The notes beneath the pieces are model-generated. The model saw only the letters and a list, made by a program, of their open reading frames with translations, was not told the origin of the DNA and made no database searches. A stretch of DNA of 64,000 nt from an uncultured Lachnospiraceae bacterium (GTDB lineage Bacteria > Bacillota > Clostridia > Lachnospirales > Lachnospiraceae). The stretch is from contig CALWGM010000105.1 in the NCBI GenBank assembly GCA_944380065.1, positions 19,628-83,627 on the forward strand. The letters are read 5' to 3'. Shown one piece after another: positions 36,174-43,848 of the stretch (positions within the stretch are counted from its first letter, which is position 1; each line of letters begins with the position of its first letter). Position numbers and translations under genes: made by a program.

Positions 36174-36572
36174 ATGTTGAAATTTAAAAAGCTGAATTAT
36201 ATTACCGTTCCGCGGAAAGAGAACGATATCCCCGAGGGAATGTGGATCAAATGTGATGCCTGCGGAGAGATGCTCTACAAAGAAGACGTCATCCACAATC
36301 ATTTGGTCTGTTACAAGTGTGGGAAGTATTTCCGGCTGTATACCAAGCGGCGTCTCCATCTGGTTGCAGACAAACATACGTTTGAGCCCTGGGACGAAGG
36401 GCTGGAAGGAAAGGATCCGCTGCAGTATCCCGGTTATCCTGAAAAGATTGCGGCGCTGAAAGAGAGGCTGAAAATTGATGAGGCAGTGACCACCGGGCGC
36501 TGTAAAATTCATGGCGAGGATACAGTCATTGCTATCTGCGATTCCCGCTTCCTGATGGGAAGCATGGGATAG
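36174..36572 (+). CDS. accD: AccD N-terminal segment ending at an in-frame TAG
   Basis: 132 codons encoding the start of the carboxyltransferase beta subunit: a zinc ribbon (CDACG near residue 26 and CYKCG near 45) and the first part of the crotonase-like fold. It ends DSRFLMGSMG then TAG at 36570-36572. In intact AccD this sequence continues [14 protein letters not shown]; here the Ser codon is TAG (one base from TCG) and the downstream codons GTA GTG GGT GAG AAG continue the expected V-V-G-E-K in the same frame. Normal AccD cannot fold from this piece alone. Explanations are a nonsense mutation, suppression or read-through, reinitiation at GTG 36576, or a sequence error. Confidence 0.85.
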   Translation: MLKFKKLNYITVPRKENDIPEGMWIKCDACGEMLYKEDVIHNHLVCYKCGKYFRLYTKRRLHLVADKHTFEPWDEGLEGKDPLQYPGYPEKIAALKERLKIDEAVTTGRCKIHGEDTVIAICDSRFLMGSMG

Positions 36573-36575
36573 GTA

Positions 36576-37853
36576 GTGGGTGAGAAGATCACAAGAGCGG
36601 TGGAACGTGCCACAGAGCTGAAGCTGCCGATCATCATTTTTACCTGCTCCGGCGGCGCCAGGATGCAGGAGGGAATGATTTCCCTGATGCAGATGGCCAA
36701 AACTTCAGCTGCGCTGAAACGCCACTCAGATGCCGGTCTACTGTATATTACCGTGCTGACAGACCCGACCACCGGGGGCGTGACCGCCAGCTTTGCCATG
36801 CTGGGAGACATTATTTTAGCTGAGCCTGGGGCGCTGGTTGGTTTTGCGGGCCCGCGGGTGATCGAGCAGACCATCGGCCAGAAGCTTCCGGAAGGTTTCC
36901 AGAGAGCAGAATTCTTAGTGGAGCACGGGCTGATCGACGGAATCATCCGCCGGGAGGACATGAAGGATACCCTGGCGAAACTGCTTCACATGCACAAGAT
37001 GCCCACAAGGGAAGAGGGACTGATCACAAACAAGCTGCAGGTGCCGCTGGTAACCCATGCGGAGAACCATCTGCCCACAGCCTGGGAGCGGGTACAGACG
37101 GCCAGATCTTCGGAGCGTCTGACAGCCCTGGATTATATTACAGAAATTTTCTCTGATTTTGAGGAGATGCATGGCGACCGCCACGATGCCGACGACGGCT
37201 CGACGGTGGGCGGTATTGCGTACCTGGACGGCTGCCCGGTGACTGTCATCGGCCAGCAGAAGGGACGCACTACCAAGGAAAACATTATCCGTAATTTCGG
37301 TATGCCGTCTCCGGAAGGATACCGTAAGGCTCTGCGCCTGATGAAGCAGGCGGAGAAGTTCCATCGCCCGATTATCAACTTTATCGACACGCCGGGCGCT
37401 TTCCCCGGCATGGAGGCTGAGGAGCACGGACAGGGAGAGGCCATTGCCCGCAATCTTTACGAAATGTCCGCACTGAAAACGCCGGTGCTCAGCATTGTGA
37501 TCGGCGAGGGCGGCAGCGGCGGCGCACTGGCGCTGGCAGTTGCCAATGAGGTGTGGATGATGGAGAACGCCACCTATACCATTCTTTCCCCGGAAGGTTT
37601 TGCTTCCATCCTGTGGAAAGACGGGAAACGGGCCAGCGAAGCGGCAGGCATTATGAAGGTGACGGCTGAGGAGCTGAAGGAGCTGGGCATTATTGAGAAA
37701 GTAGTTCCCGAGAAGACCCCGGCCTGCAGTGAGAACCGTCTGGAGATCTGCCGGATTATGAGGAAAATGATCCGCAACTTCGTGTATGACAATTTAGAGA
37801 GGGATCCGGAGGAGCTGGTAAAAGAGCGATATGAGCGGTTCCGGGCATTCTGA
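36576..37853 (+). CDS. accA: AccD C-terminal part fused to AccA (carboxyltransferase)
   Basis: 425 residues in the same frame as the upstream accD segment. Residues 1 to about 150 complete AccD ([52 protein letters not shown]). After a short linker the rest is AccA, the alpha subunit ([57 protein letters not shown]). So the locus is a single fused beta-alpha carboxyltransferase, about 559 codons from 36174, interrupted by one TAG. If this part is made separately, GTG at 36576, three bases after the stop, is the nearest start; the local ribosome site is poor. It is the last gene of the fab/acc operon. Confidence 0.9.
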   Translation: MGEKITRAVERATELKLPIIIFTCSGGARMQEGMISLMQMAKTSAALKRHSDAGLLYITVLTDPTTGGVTASFAMLGDIILAEPGALVGFAGPRVIEQTIGQKLPEGFQRAEFLVEHGLIDGIIRREDMKDTLAKLLHMHKMPTREEGLITNKLQVPLVTHAENHLPTAWERVQTARSSERLTALDYITEIFSDFEEMHGDRHDADDGSTVGGIAYLDGCPVTVIGQQKGRTTKENIIRNFGMPSPEGYRKALRLMKQAEKFHRPIINFIDTPGAFPGMEAEEHGQGEAIARNLYEMSALKTPVLSIVIGEGGSGGALALAVANEVWMMENATYTILSPEGFASILWKDGKRASEAAGIMKVTAEELKELGIIEKVVPEKTPACSENRLEICRIMRKMIRNFVYDNLERDPEELVKERYERFRAF

Positions 37854-37860
37854 TAAAAGG

Positions 37861-37892
37861 AAAAGAATCCTGCGCAGGCGGGATTCTTTTTT
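37861..37892 (+). terminator. Terminator of the fab/acc operon
   Basis: AAAAGAATCC / GGATTCTTTT with a small internal hairpin, followed by seven T. A clear intrinsic terminator a few bases after the accDA stop. Confidence 0.85.
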
Positions 37893-37940
37893 TGAGTGAT
37901 GGGGCAGACGGCGGGGAGCATTTCTTTTTGCCGGAAGTTC

Positions 37941-37969
37941 TTGTATTCAAACGCGGAAAAGGGTATAGT
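37941..37969 (+). promoter_or_regulatory. Promoter upstream of the TraX-like gene
   Basis: TTGTAT (37941-37946), 17 bp, TATAGT (37964-37969), following directly after the operon terminator. Confidence 0.65.
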
Positions 37970-38005
37970 TATGGATGAGCTGATTGATAAAGGAGAAGAA
38001 TGCCC

Positions 38006-38743
38006 ATGCAAAAAGGTTACCGGTGTGTCAATGGACTGATCCTGAAAATCATTGCCATGGCTGCGATGCTGGCCGACCATATGGGAGCCATCCTGTATCC
38101 GGAGGCGGAGATCCTGCGGGTGATCGGCAGGATCGCGTTCCCGGTTTTTGTTTTCCTGATGGTGGAAGGCTTTTATCATACGGGAAATATCCGCAGGTAC
38201 GAGCTGCGGCTTCTGCTGTTCGCCGCGGTTTCCGAGATCCCCTTCGATCTGGCGTTTTCCTGGCGTGTGCTGGAGTTTAGCTACCAGAATATCTTTTTCA
38301 CCCTGTTTCTGGGACTGCTGATGCTGGATCTGATGCAGCGGGCGCGGAAACGGGTTTCCGTGTCTGCCGGGTGGGGCGCGGAGATCGGGATCCTGATCGT
38401 GTTTATGGCGGCGGCGTATTTCCTGCGGACAGATTATGGGGCGGGCGGCGTGCTTTTTGTCTATATTTTTTACCGCCTGAGGGGGAAACTCCTCTGGCTG
38501 GCCCTGGCGCTGTTTGCCGCATCCTATGTGTTTTTCGGCTGGACGGAATGCCCGGCTGTGCTTGCCATGATTCCGCTGTTTCTGTACAATGGGCAGAGAG
38601 GCTTTGGAAAGAACGGCGTGTATGGCGGCGCCGGGAGGGGAGCGGCTGCGGCCGCGGTAAAATATCTTTTTTATCTGTTTTATCCGCTGCATCTGCTGAT
38701 TTTGGCCGGGATCCGGGGCGGCCTGACGTATGTGCTTTTCTGA
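38006..38743 (+). CDS. TraX-family membrane protein
   Basis: A 245-residue hydrophobic protein with about eight helices, matching the TraX/acyltransferase-3-like family: GLILKIIAMAAMLADHMGAI at the start, RIAFPVFVFLMVEGFYHT near 50, and YPLHLLIL at the C-terminus. TraX of F plasmid acetylates pilin; chromosomal homologues in Clostridia have no known substrate and are not evidence of conjugation here. ATG 38006 has AGGAGA at about 9 bases; ATG 38000 is possible but too close to it. Confidence 0.8.
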   Translation: MQKGYRCVNGLILKIIAMAAMLADHMGAILYPEAEILRVIGRIAFPVFVFLMVEGFYHTGNIRRYELRLLLFAAVSEIPFDLAFSWRVLEFSYQNIFFTLFLGLLMLDLMQRARKRVSVSAGWGAEIGILIVFMAAAYFLRTDYGAGGVLFVYIFYRLRGKLLWLALALFAASYVFFGWTECPAVLAMIPLFLYNGQRGFGKNGVYGGAGRGAAAAAVKYLFYLFYPLHLLILAGIRGGLTYVLF

Positions 38744-38813
38744 CCGGAAGGATGGCCTGGCAGAATACAGCGTCTGAAAACAGACGGAACATAGAAATAT
38801 CGGAGGGATCGGT

Positions 38814-39371
38814 TTGAATTTCTGGGGACACTTAAAAACAATCAATCATCATAAAATGCTGGTGATGAAAGGATGCTTCAAAGTCGGCCTGTATAAGCAG
38901 GCGCTTCTGCATGATTTATCCAAATATATGCCGGCGGAATTTTTCGTGGGCGTCAGATATTTCCGCGGCGACGTCAGCCCCAATAATTTAGAGCGGAAGG
39001 AAAAGGGATATTCTTCTGCCTGGCTGCATCACAAGGGGAGAAACAAACATCATCTGGAATACTGGATCGATTACGGGGTCGGTGACGATCAGCCGCCCCT
39101 GGTGGGCATGCGGATGCCGGAGAAATATGTGGTGGAAATGTTCATCGACCGCATGTCGGCGTCGAAAAATTACCAGAAAGAGAAGTATACAGACCGCAGT
39201 GCCTTAGAGTATTATGAGAGAGGGAAGGCCCGCCATATCCTGCATCCGGATTCCAGGGAACTGCTGGAACGTCTGCTGCATATGCTGGCCGAGGAAGGGG
39301 AGGACGCCACCATGGATTATATCCGCCGGGAAGTGCTCCGGAACCGGCGCCGCAAAAGGGCGCGCCGTTGA
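38814..39371 (+). CDS. DUF5662 family protein
   Basis: A 185-residue soluble protein: MNFWGHLKTINHHKMLVMKG, LLHDLSKYMPAEF, WLHHKGRNKHHLEYW. The HD/HH pattern (His-Asp in LHDLSKY and repeated His) looks like a metal-binding helical hydrolase, which I infer from motifs only. The start is TTG at 38814 with CGGAGGG upstream. The C-terminus is very basic (RNRRRKRARR). The trpS promoter overlaps its stop codon. Confidence 0.75.
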   Translation: MNFWGHLKTINHHKMLVMKGCFKVGLYKQALLHDLSKYMPAEFFVGVRYFRGDVSPNNLERKEKGYSSAWLHHKGRNKHHLEYWIDYGVGDDQPPLVGMRMPEKYVVEMFIDRMSASKNYQKEKYTDRSALEYYERGKARHILHPDSRELLERLLHMLAEEGEDATMDYIRREVLRNRRRKRARR

Positions 39372-39396
39372 CGGATTCCGGCGCCGGTGATAAAAT
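39368..39396 (+). promoter_or_regulatory. Promoter of trpS
   Basis: TTGACG (39368-39373), 17 bp, TAAAAT (39391-39396). The -35 overlaps the stop codon of the preceding gene. There is no room for a T-box leader. Confidence 0.7.
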
Positions 39397-39440
39397 AAAG
39401 AGAGTTTTTGCCCGGCAACGGGCTGATATGGAGGATAAAG

Positions 39441-40445
39441 ATGTTAAACGGAAAAAAAGTATTGTTCAGCGGAATGCAGGCGACGGGGAACCTGACCCTG
39501 GGGAATTATCTGGGAGCCCTGAAAAACTGGGTGACATTGAGCGATGAATATGAGTGTTTTTACAGCGTAGTGGATATGCATTCCATTACGATCCGGCAGG
39601 ACCCGGCAGAGCTCAGACGCCGTGCCCGGGCGCTGCTGACCCTGTATATTGCTGCCGGTCTTGACCCTGAGAAGAACTGCATTTATTATCAGTCCCATGT
39701 TTCCGGCCATGCGGAGCTGGCGTGGATCCTGAATTGTTTCACTTATATGGGTGAGCTGAACCGCATGACGCAGTTTAAGGATAAGGCGGCGAAGCATGCG
39801 GACAATATCAACGCAGGGCTGTTTACCTATCCGGTACTGATGGCGGCGGATATCCTGCTGTACCAGACAGACCTGGTTCCCGTGGGGATTGACCAGATGC
39901 AGCACCTGGAGCTGACCCGGGATATTGCGCAGCGCTTCAACGCGATTTACGGCGATGTATTCACCATTCCGGAGGCCTATATCGGCAAGGTGGGCGCAAA
40001 GATCAACAGCCTGCAGAACCCGGAGAAGAAAATGTCAAAATCCGACGAGAACCCCAACGCCAGCATTTACCTGATGGATGATGCGGATACCATCATGCGC
40101 AAATTCAAGCGGGCCGTGACGGATTCGGAAGCCTGCATCTGTTACCGGGATGAGCAGCCGGGGATCAAAAATCTGATCAATATTTACTGCGCATGTACCG
40201 GGAAGACACCGGATGAGGCGGTGGCGGAGTTTTCCGGCAGGGGCTACGGCGAATTAAAGGCCGGCGTAGGGGAGGCTGTGGTGTCTGTCTTAAACCCCCT
40301 GCAGGCTGAGGTGGACCGCCTGTCAAAGGATAAGGCATATCTGGATTCCATAATCAGAGAAAACGCTGAAAAAGCGAACTATTTCGCGGCGAAAACACTG
40401 CGCAAGGTGCAGAAAAAAGTAGGTTTCCCGGAACGGGTACGCTGA
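39441..40445 (+). CDS. trpS: Tryptophanyl-tRNA synthetase
   Basis: A 334-residue class Ic synthetase. FSGMQATGNLTLGNYLGAL contains the HIGH-equivalent (TLGN), and KMSKSDENPNAS near residue 195 is the KMSKS loop. The ATG at 39441 follows GGAGG; an upstream TTG in frame has no ribosome site. It is monocistronic between its own promoter and the terminator at 40471. Confidence 0.95.
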   Translation: MLNGKKVLFSGMQATGNLTLGNYLGALKNWVTLSDEYECFYSVVDMHSITIRQDPAELRRRARALLTLYIAAGLDPEKNCIYYQSHVSGHAELAWILNCFTYMGELNRMTQFKDKAAKHADNINAGLFTYPVLMAADILLYQTDLVPVGIDQMQHLELTRDIAQRFNAIYGDVFTIPEAYIGKVGAKINSLQNPEKKMSKSDENPNASIYLMDDADTIMRKFKRAVTDSEACICYRDEQPGIKNLINIYCACTGKTPDEAVAEFSGRGYGELKAGVGEAVVSVLNPLQAEVDRLSKDKAYLDSIIRENAEKANYFAAKTLRKVQKKVGFPERVR

Positions 40446-40470
40446 CGGGAAAATATAAAAAGTAGGAAAG

Positions 40471-40530
40471 GCACAGCCTTCGTGTTCTGTTCATAAAATG
40501 TTAGGAAGGAACACGAAGGGGTGCTTTTTT
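40471..40530 (+). terminator. trpS terminator overlapping the sigK translation start
   Basis: CCTTCGTGTTC (40477-40487) pairs with GAACACGAAGG (40509-40519); the outer GCAC/GTGC extends the stem before six T (40525-40530). The 3' arm contains the AAGGGG ribosome site of sigK, and its TTG start begins inside the T-tract. The 21-nt loop contains CATAAAATG, similar to SigK-type -10 elements. Confidence 0.8.
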
Positions 40531-41158
40531 GCAGAAATCATTTCTTTCACCACTGGATGCGGCAGAAGAGGCGGAGTATCTACAGCGGCTGGAACAGGGG
40601 GATGAAAAGGCGAGGGACGTACTGATTGAGCGCAACATGCGCCTGGTTGCCCACATCGCAAAAAAGTACCTGGGGCCGGAAGAGGATATGGAAGACCTGA
40701 TCTCCATCGGGACCATCGGCCTGATCAAAGCGGTATCCACCTTCCGGCCGGACCGGGCGATCCGTCTGGCTACCTATGCCGCCCGGTGTATCGAAAACGA
40801 ACTTCTGATGTATTTCCGTTCCAAACGGAAAATCAGCAAAGACATATCCCTCTATGAACCCATCGGGACCGATAAAGAGGGGAACCAGATCATGCTGGTG
40901 GATATTATGGAGAGCGGCGAGGCGGAGCTGTGGGAGCGTGTTGTCCTGAAGCGGGATGTAGGGCAGCTGTACGCCCTGATCCCCCGGGTATTATCCCGGC
41001 GGGAACAGTATATCATCTGCAGACGTTACGGTCTCTATAACACCAGGCCGTGCACCCAGAAAGAGATCGCCCGCCGGATCGGAATCTCCAGATCCTATGT
41101 GTCCCGGATCGAAAAAAAGGCTCTTGCCAAATTAAAACGTGCATTTCTGGAACATTGA
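40529..41158 (+). CDS. sigK: Sporulation sigma factor, SigK type, without pro-sequence
   Basis: A 209-residue sigma-70 protein with region 2 (RNMRLVAHIAKKYLGPEEDM-type, DLISIGTIGLIKAVSTF, ATYAARCIENELLM) and region 4 helix-turn-helix (TQKEIARRIGISRSYVSRIE). The mix of FLSPLDAAEEAEYL at the start and the DPIGTDKEGN-like region (EPIGTDKEGNQIMLVDIM) matches SigK/SigE. It begins at the mature N-terminus: no hydrophobic pro-peptide is encoded, as in Clostridioides difficile SigK. The gene is continuous, with no skin element. The only start available is TTG 40529. Mother-cell late sporulation is the expected role. Confidence 0.82.
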   Translation: MQKSFLSPLDAAEEAEYLQRLEQGDEKARDVLIERNMRLVAHIAKKYLGPEEDMEDLISIGTIGLIKAVSTFRPDRAIRLATYAARCIENELLMYFRSKRKISKDISLYEPIGTDKEGNQIMLVDIMESGEAELWERVVLKRDVGQLYALIPRVLSRREQYIICRRYGLYNTRPCTQKEIARRIGISRSYVSRIEKKALAKLKRAFLEH

Positions 41159-41167
41159 TGCTATAAT
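41159..41167 (+). promoter_or_regulatory. Extended -10 candidate for yifB-dprA
   Basis: TGC-TATAAT immediately after the sigK stop, about 55 bp before yifB. The -35 is poor. Confidence 0.5.
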
Positions 41168-41221
41168 AAGGCAGTCTTAATTCTTTTTATCAAATGATCT
41201 TTCAGATACCGATGAAAACAG

Positions 41222-42745
41222 ATGTACAGTGTGATTACAACAGCAATGAATTACGGGCTGGACGCCATACCGGTCCATGTGGAGGCAGATGTCAGCGAAG
41301 GCCTGCCCTGTTTTGATATGGTGGGATTTCTGTCCAATGAGGTAAAGGAGGCCCGCGACCGGGTGCGGACGGCGCTGAAAAACGCAGGATATCCCCTCCC
41401 GGCAAAGCATATTACCGTGAACCTGACGCCGGCCAGCCTGAAGAAATCAGGGAGCAGTATGGATTTTCCGGTAGCGGCGGCGCTGCTGTCTGCCTTCGGG
41501 ATTGTGGCAGAGGGGCTTTTGAAGGATTATGTCCTGTTGGGGGAGGTCAGCCTGAATGGCAGGCTCCTCCCGGCCGACGGCGTGCTGTCAGCGGCAGTCA
41601 TGGCAAAAAAAGAGGGGTTTTCGGGGGTCATCGTTCCGAAGGAAAACGCGCGGGAAGCGGCGATCCTGTCGGACATCCGGGTGATCCCCGTTGCTGACCT
41701 GAAGGAATTTGTCTCCCTGTGCCGGCAGGAATTTGACTGCGACTGTTTTTACCGAACGGCGGATCCGGTGTGGGAGACGGCCTACTCCGTAGATTTTTCG
41801 GAGATCCGCGGCCAGGAGATGGTGCGGCGCGCCTGTGAGATCGCGGCCGCCGGGATGCATAATCTGCTGATGATCGGGCCTCCCGGTTCCGGGAAAACCA
41901 TGGCGGCGAAACGGATTCCCACCATTCTGCCGGAGCTTACCCGGGAGGAAAAACTGGAACTGTCCCAGATCTACAGCCTGTGCGGCCTCTTAGATGAGAA
42001 GCGGATGGTTCGCAGCGAGCGTCCGTTCCGCAGTCCCCATCATACGGCAACGCCCCAGGCGGTGGCGGGCGGCGGCCGTTTCCCCAAACCGGGGGAGATC
42101 AGCCTGGCGCACCGGGGCGTCCTTTTCCTGGACGAGCTGCCGGAATTCCCGCCCCGGACCTTAGAGGTGTTGAGGGAGCCCCTGGAAGAAAAAAAGATCC
42201 ATCTGTCCCGTCTGGACGCCAATATGACCTATCCGGCGGATTTTATTTTGGTGGCCTCCATGAACCCGTGTCCCTGCGGTTACTACCCGGACAGAACCCG
42301 CTGCAGCTGTTCGCCGTCGGCCATCCACAGCTATATCAACCGGGTCTCCCAGGCGCTGCTGGATCGGATGGATCTGTGCGTGGAAACGGAAGAGCTTCCC
42401 TTTCTAAAAATGCAGGGGGACAAAAAAGCGGAATCCTCCGCCAGGATCCGCAGGCGCGTGGAGCGGGTGCATGCCCTGCAGCGGGAACGTTACCGGGACT
42501 GCGGTTTTTCGTTTAACAGCCAGATTCCGGCCTCCTTTCTGGAAACCTGGTGCAGGCTGGACAGAGCCTGCCGGGAGGTAATGGAGAGAAAATACGAGGA
42601 ATACCATCTGAGCGCGCGTACCTACCACAAGGTATTAAAGGTCGCGCGGACGATCGCCGACTTAGAAGGCAAAGAACAGATCTGCCGGGGGCATATCGAG
42701 GAAGCATTCTGTTACCGCAGCCCCGGTAAAAAGTACTGGAGGTGA
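41222..42745 (+). CDS. YifB/ComM-family AAA+ (Mg-chelatase-like) protein
   Basis: A 507-residue protein with an N-terminal Lon-protease-like domain (about 1-170, ASLKKSGSSMDFPVAAALL) followed by an AAA+ module (Walker A GPPGSGKTMAAKRIP near 219-233; Walker B VLFLDELPEFPP near 300) and a C-terminal helical region. ComM is a hexameric branch-migration helicase helping integrate DNA in natural transformation. The overlap with dprA, another transformation/recombination gene, supports a recombination role. Confidence 0.92.
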   Translation: MYSVITTAMNYGLDAIPVHVEADVSEGLPCFDMVGFLSNEVKEARDRVRTALKNAGYPLPAKHITVNLTPASLKKSGSSMDFPVAAALLSAFGIVAEGLLKDYVLLGEVSLNGRLLPADGVLSAAVMAKKEGFSGVIVPKENAREAAILSDIRVIPVADLKEFVSLCRQEFDCDCFYRTADPVWETAYSVDFSEIRGQEMVRRACEIAAAGMHNLLMIGPPGSGKTMAAKRIPTILPELTREEKLELSQIYSLCGLLDEKRMVRSERPFRSPHHTATPQAVAGGGRFPKPGEISLAHRGVLFLDELPEFPPRTLEVLREPLEEKKIHLSRLDANMTYPADFILVASMNPCPCGYYPDRTRCSCSPSAIHSYINRVSQALLDRMDLCVETEELPFLKMQGDKKAESSARIRRRVERVHALQRERYRDCGFSFNSQIPASFLETWCRLDRACREVMERKYEEYHLSARTYHKVLKVARTIADLEGKEQICRGHIEEAFCYRSPGKKYWR

Positions 42746-42750
42746 GGGGG

Positions 42751-43833
42751 ATGATTTACGAATACTGGCTGGCCTCCCTGTATAAAATAGACTGTAACAG
42801 AAGAAGACAGGCCGTGGCTGCAGCCGGAAGCGCAGAAGCGCTTTACCGGATGCCGGAAAAGGAACTGCGCGGTCTGCATCTTTTTTCAGAGACGGAGGAA
42901 GCCCTGTTTTTAGAAAGCAGGAGGGAGGCCGATCCGGAAGGAGCCTACGAAAAGTTCCAGAGATCAGGGATTGGGTTTCTCCCCATCACCGATCCCCGTT
43001 ATCCGGAAAAGCTGCGCCAGATCTATGATCCGCCGTTTGCCCTTTATGTGAAGGGCAGGATTCCGGACGGGGCGAAGAGGAGCGTGGCGGTGGTGGGAGC
43101 AAGGCAATGCTCGGAATATGGGCGCAGCATTGCCGGGAAGCTGGGAAAAGTCCTGGCGGCCCATCAGGTGCAGGTGATCAGCGGCATGGCGGCCGGCATC
43201 GACAGCGCCGGGCACGCCGGGGCGCTGTCGGCCGGAGGAACAACGTTTGCCGTGCTGGGCTGCGGCTGTGATATCTGCTATCCGAAAACCTCCCGCAGTT
43301 TGTACCGCTCGATCCCGGAGCAGGGCGGCGGGATTTTGTCGGAGCTGGCGCCGGGGGTGATGCCGCTGCCGCATTTTTTCCCTATGCGCAACCGGATCAT
43401 CAGCGCCCTTTCCGATATCGTGGTAGTGGTGGAGGCCAGGGAACGCAGCGGGTCGCTGATCACAGCGGACTGCGCCCTGGAACAGGGAAAAGATATTTAC
43501 GCGGTTCCGGGGCGTTTCATGGAACCCTTAAGCATGGGCTGCAACCGGCTGATCGAGCAGGGGGCAGGCATTCTTTACAACATTGAGACTTTTCTGAAAA
43601 ATACTGGCATTCTTGAGGAAAAGAAAAAAGAAGTACAAAAATTTGAAAAATTGACCCTTGAAAAAGAGGAAATGATGGTGTATAGTGTTCTGGATTTACA
43701 TCCGAAATTTTTGAATTTGATTATAGAGGAAACCGGCCTGAACCTTCTGACCGTCTTAGGGGTATTGGAGCAGCTGCGGCAGAAACATCTGATTCAGGAA
43801 ACGTTTCCCAATTATTTTTGCAGAATGTTGTAA
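42751..43833 (+). CDS. dprA: DNA-processing protein DprA
   Basis: A 360-residue Rossmann-fold protein loading RecA on single-stranded DNA. Signatures: VAVVGARQCSEYGRSIAGKL (near 112), VISGMAAGIDSAGHAGAL, FAVLGCGCDICYP, and ALEQGKDIYAVPG (near 245). A C-terminal winged helix follows a Lys-rich linker. I chose ATG 42751, 8 bases after GGAGG, over GTG 42742, which overlaps the yifB stop. No competence pilus genes are in the window. Confidence 0.92.
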   Translation: MIYEYWLASLYKIDCNRRRQAVAAAGSAEALYRMPEKELRGLHLFSETEEALFLESRREADPEGAYEKFQRSGIGFLPITDPRYPEKLRQIYDPPFALYVKGRIPDGAKRSVAVVGARQCSEYGRSIAGKLGKVLAAHQVQVISGMAAGIDSAGHAGALSAGGTTFAVLGCGCDICYPKTSRSLYRSIPEQGGGILSELAPGVMPLPHFFPMRNRIISALSDIVVVVEARERSGSLITADCALEQGKDIYAVPGRFMEPLSMGCNRLIEQGAGILYNIETFLKNTGILEEKKKEVQKFEKLTLEKEEMMVYSVLDLHPKFLNLIIEETGLNLLTVLGVLEQLRQKHLIQETFPNYFCRML

Positions 43834-43848
43834 AGAGGGTATGATGAT

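Noticed and set aside
36570-36572. Pyrrolysine or other general UAG recoding
   Set aside because: Many genes here stop with TAG (ftsK, dapF, dxr, rseP among them), and the replaced residue is normally Ser, not a catalytic Lys-like position.
38006-38743. Conjugative element suggested by TraX
   Set aside because: No other transfer, relaxase or integrase gene is near; TraX-like proteins are common chromosomal genes.
37574-38845. Minus-strand 423-codon frame over the accDA end and TraX-like gene
   Set aside because: It spans a terminator and promoter and two clear + strand genes; composition is shadow-like.
39372-39440. T-box riboswitch before trpS
   Set aside because: Only about 70 bp precede the gene, its own promoter fills part of that, and no T-box sequence is present.
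40529-41158. skin-type element interrupting sigK
   Set aside because: The sigma factor reading frame is continuous from region 2 to region 4.
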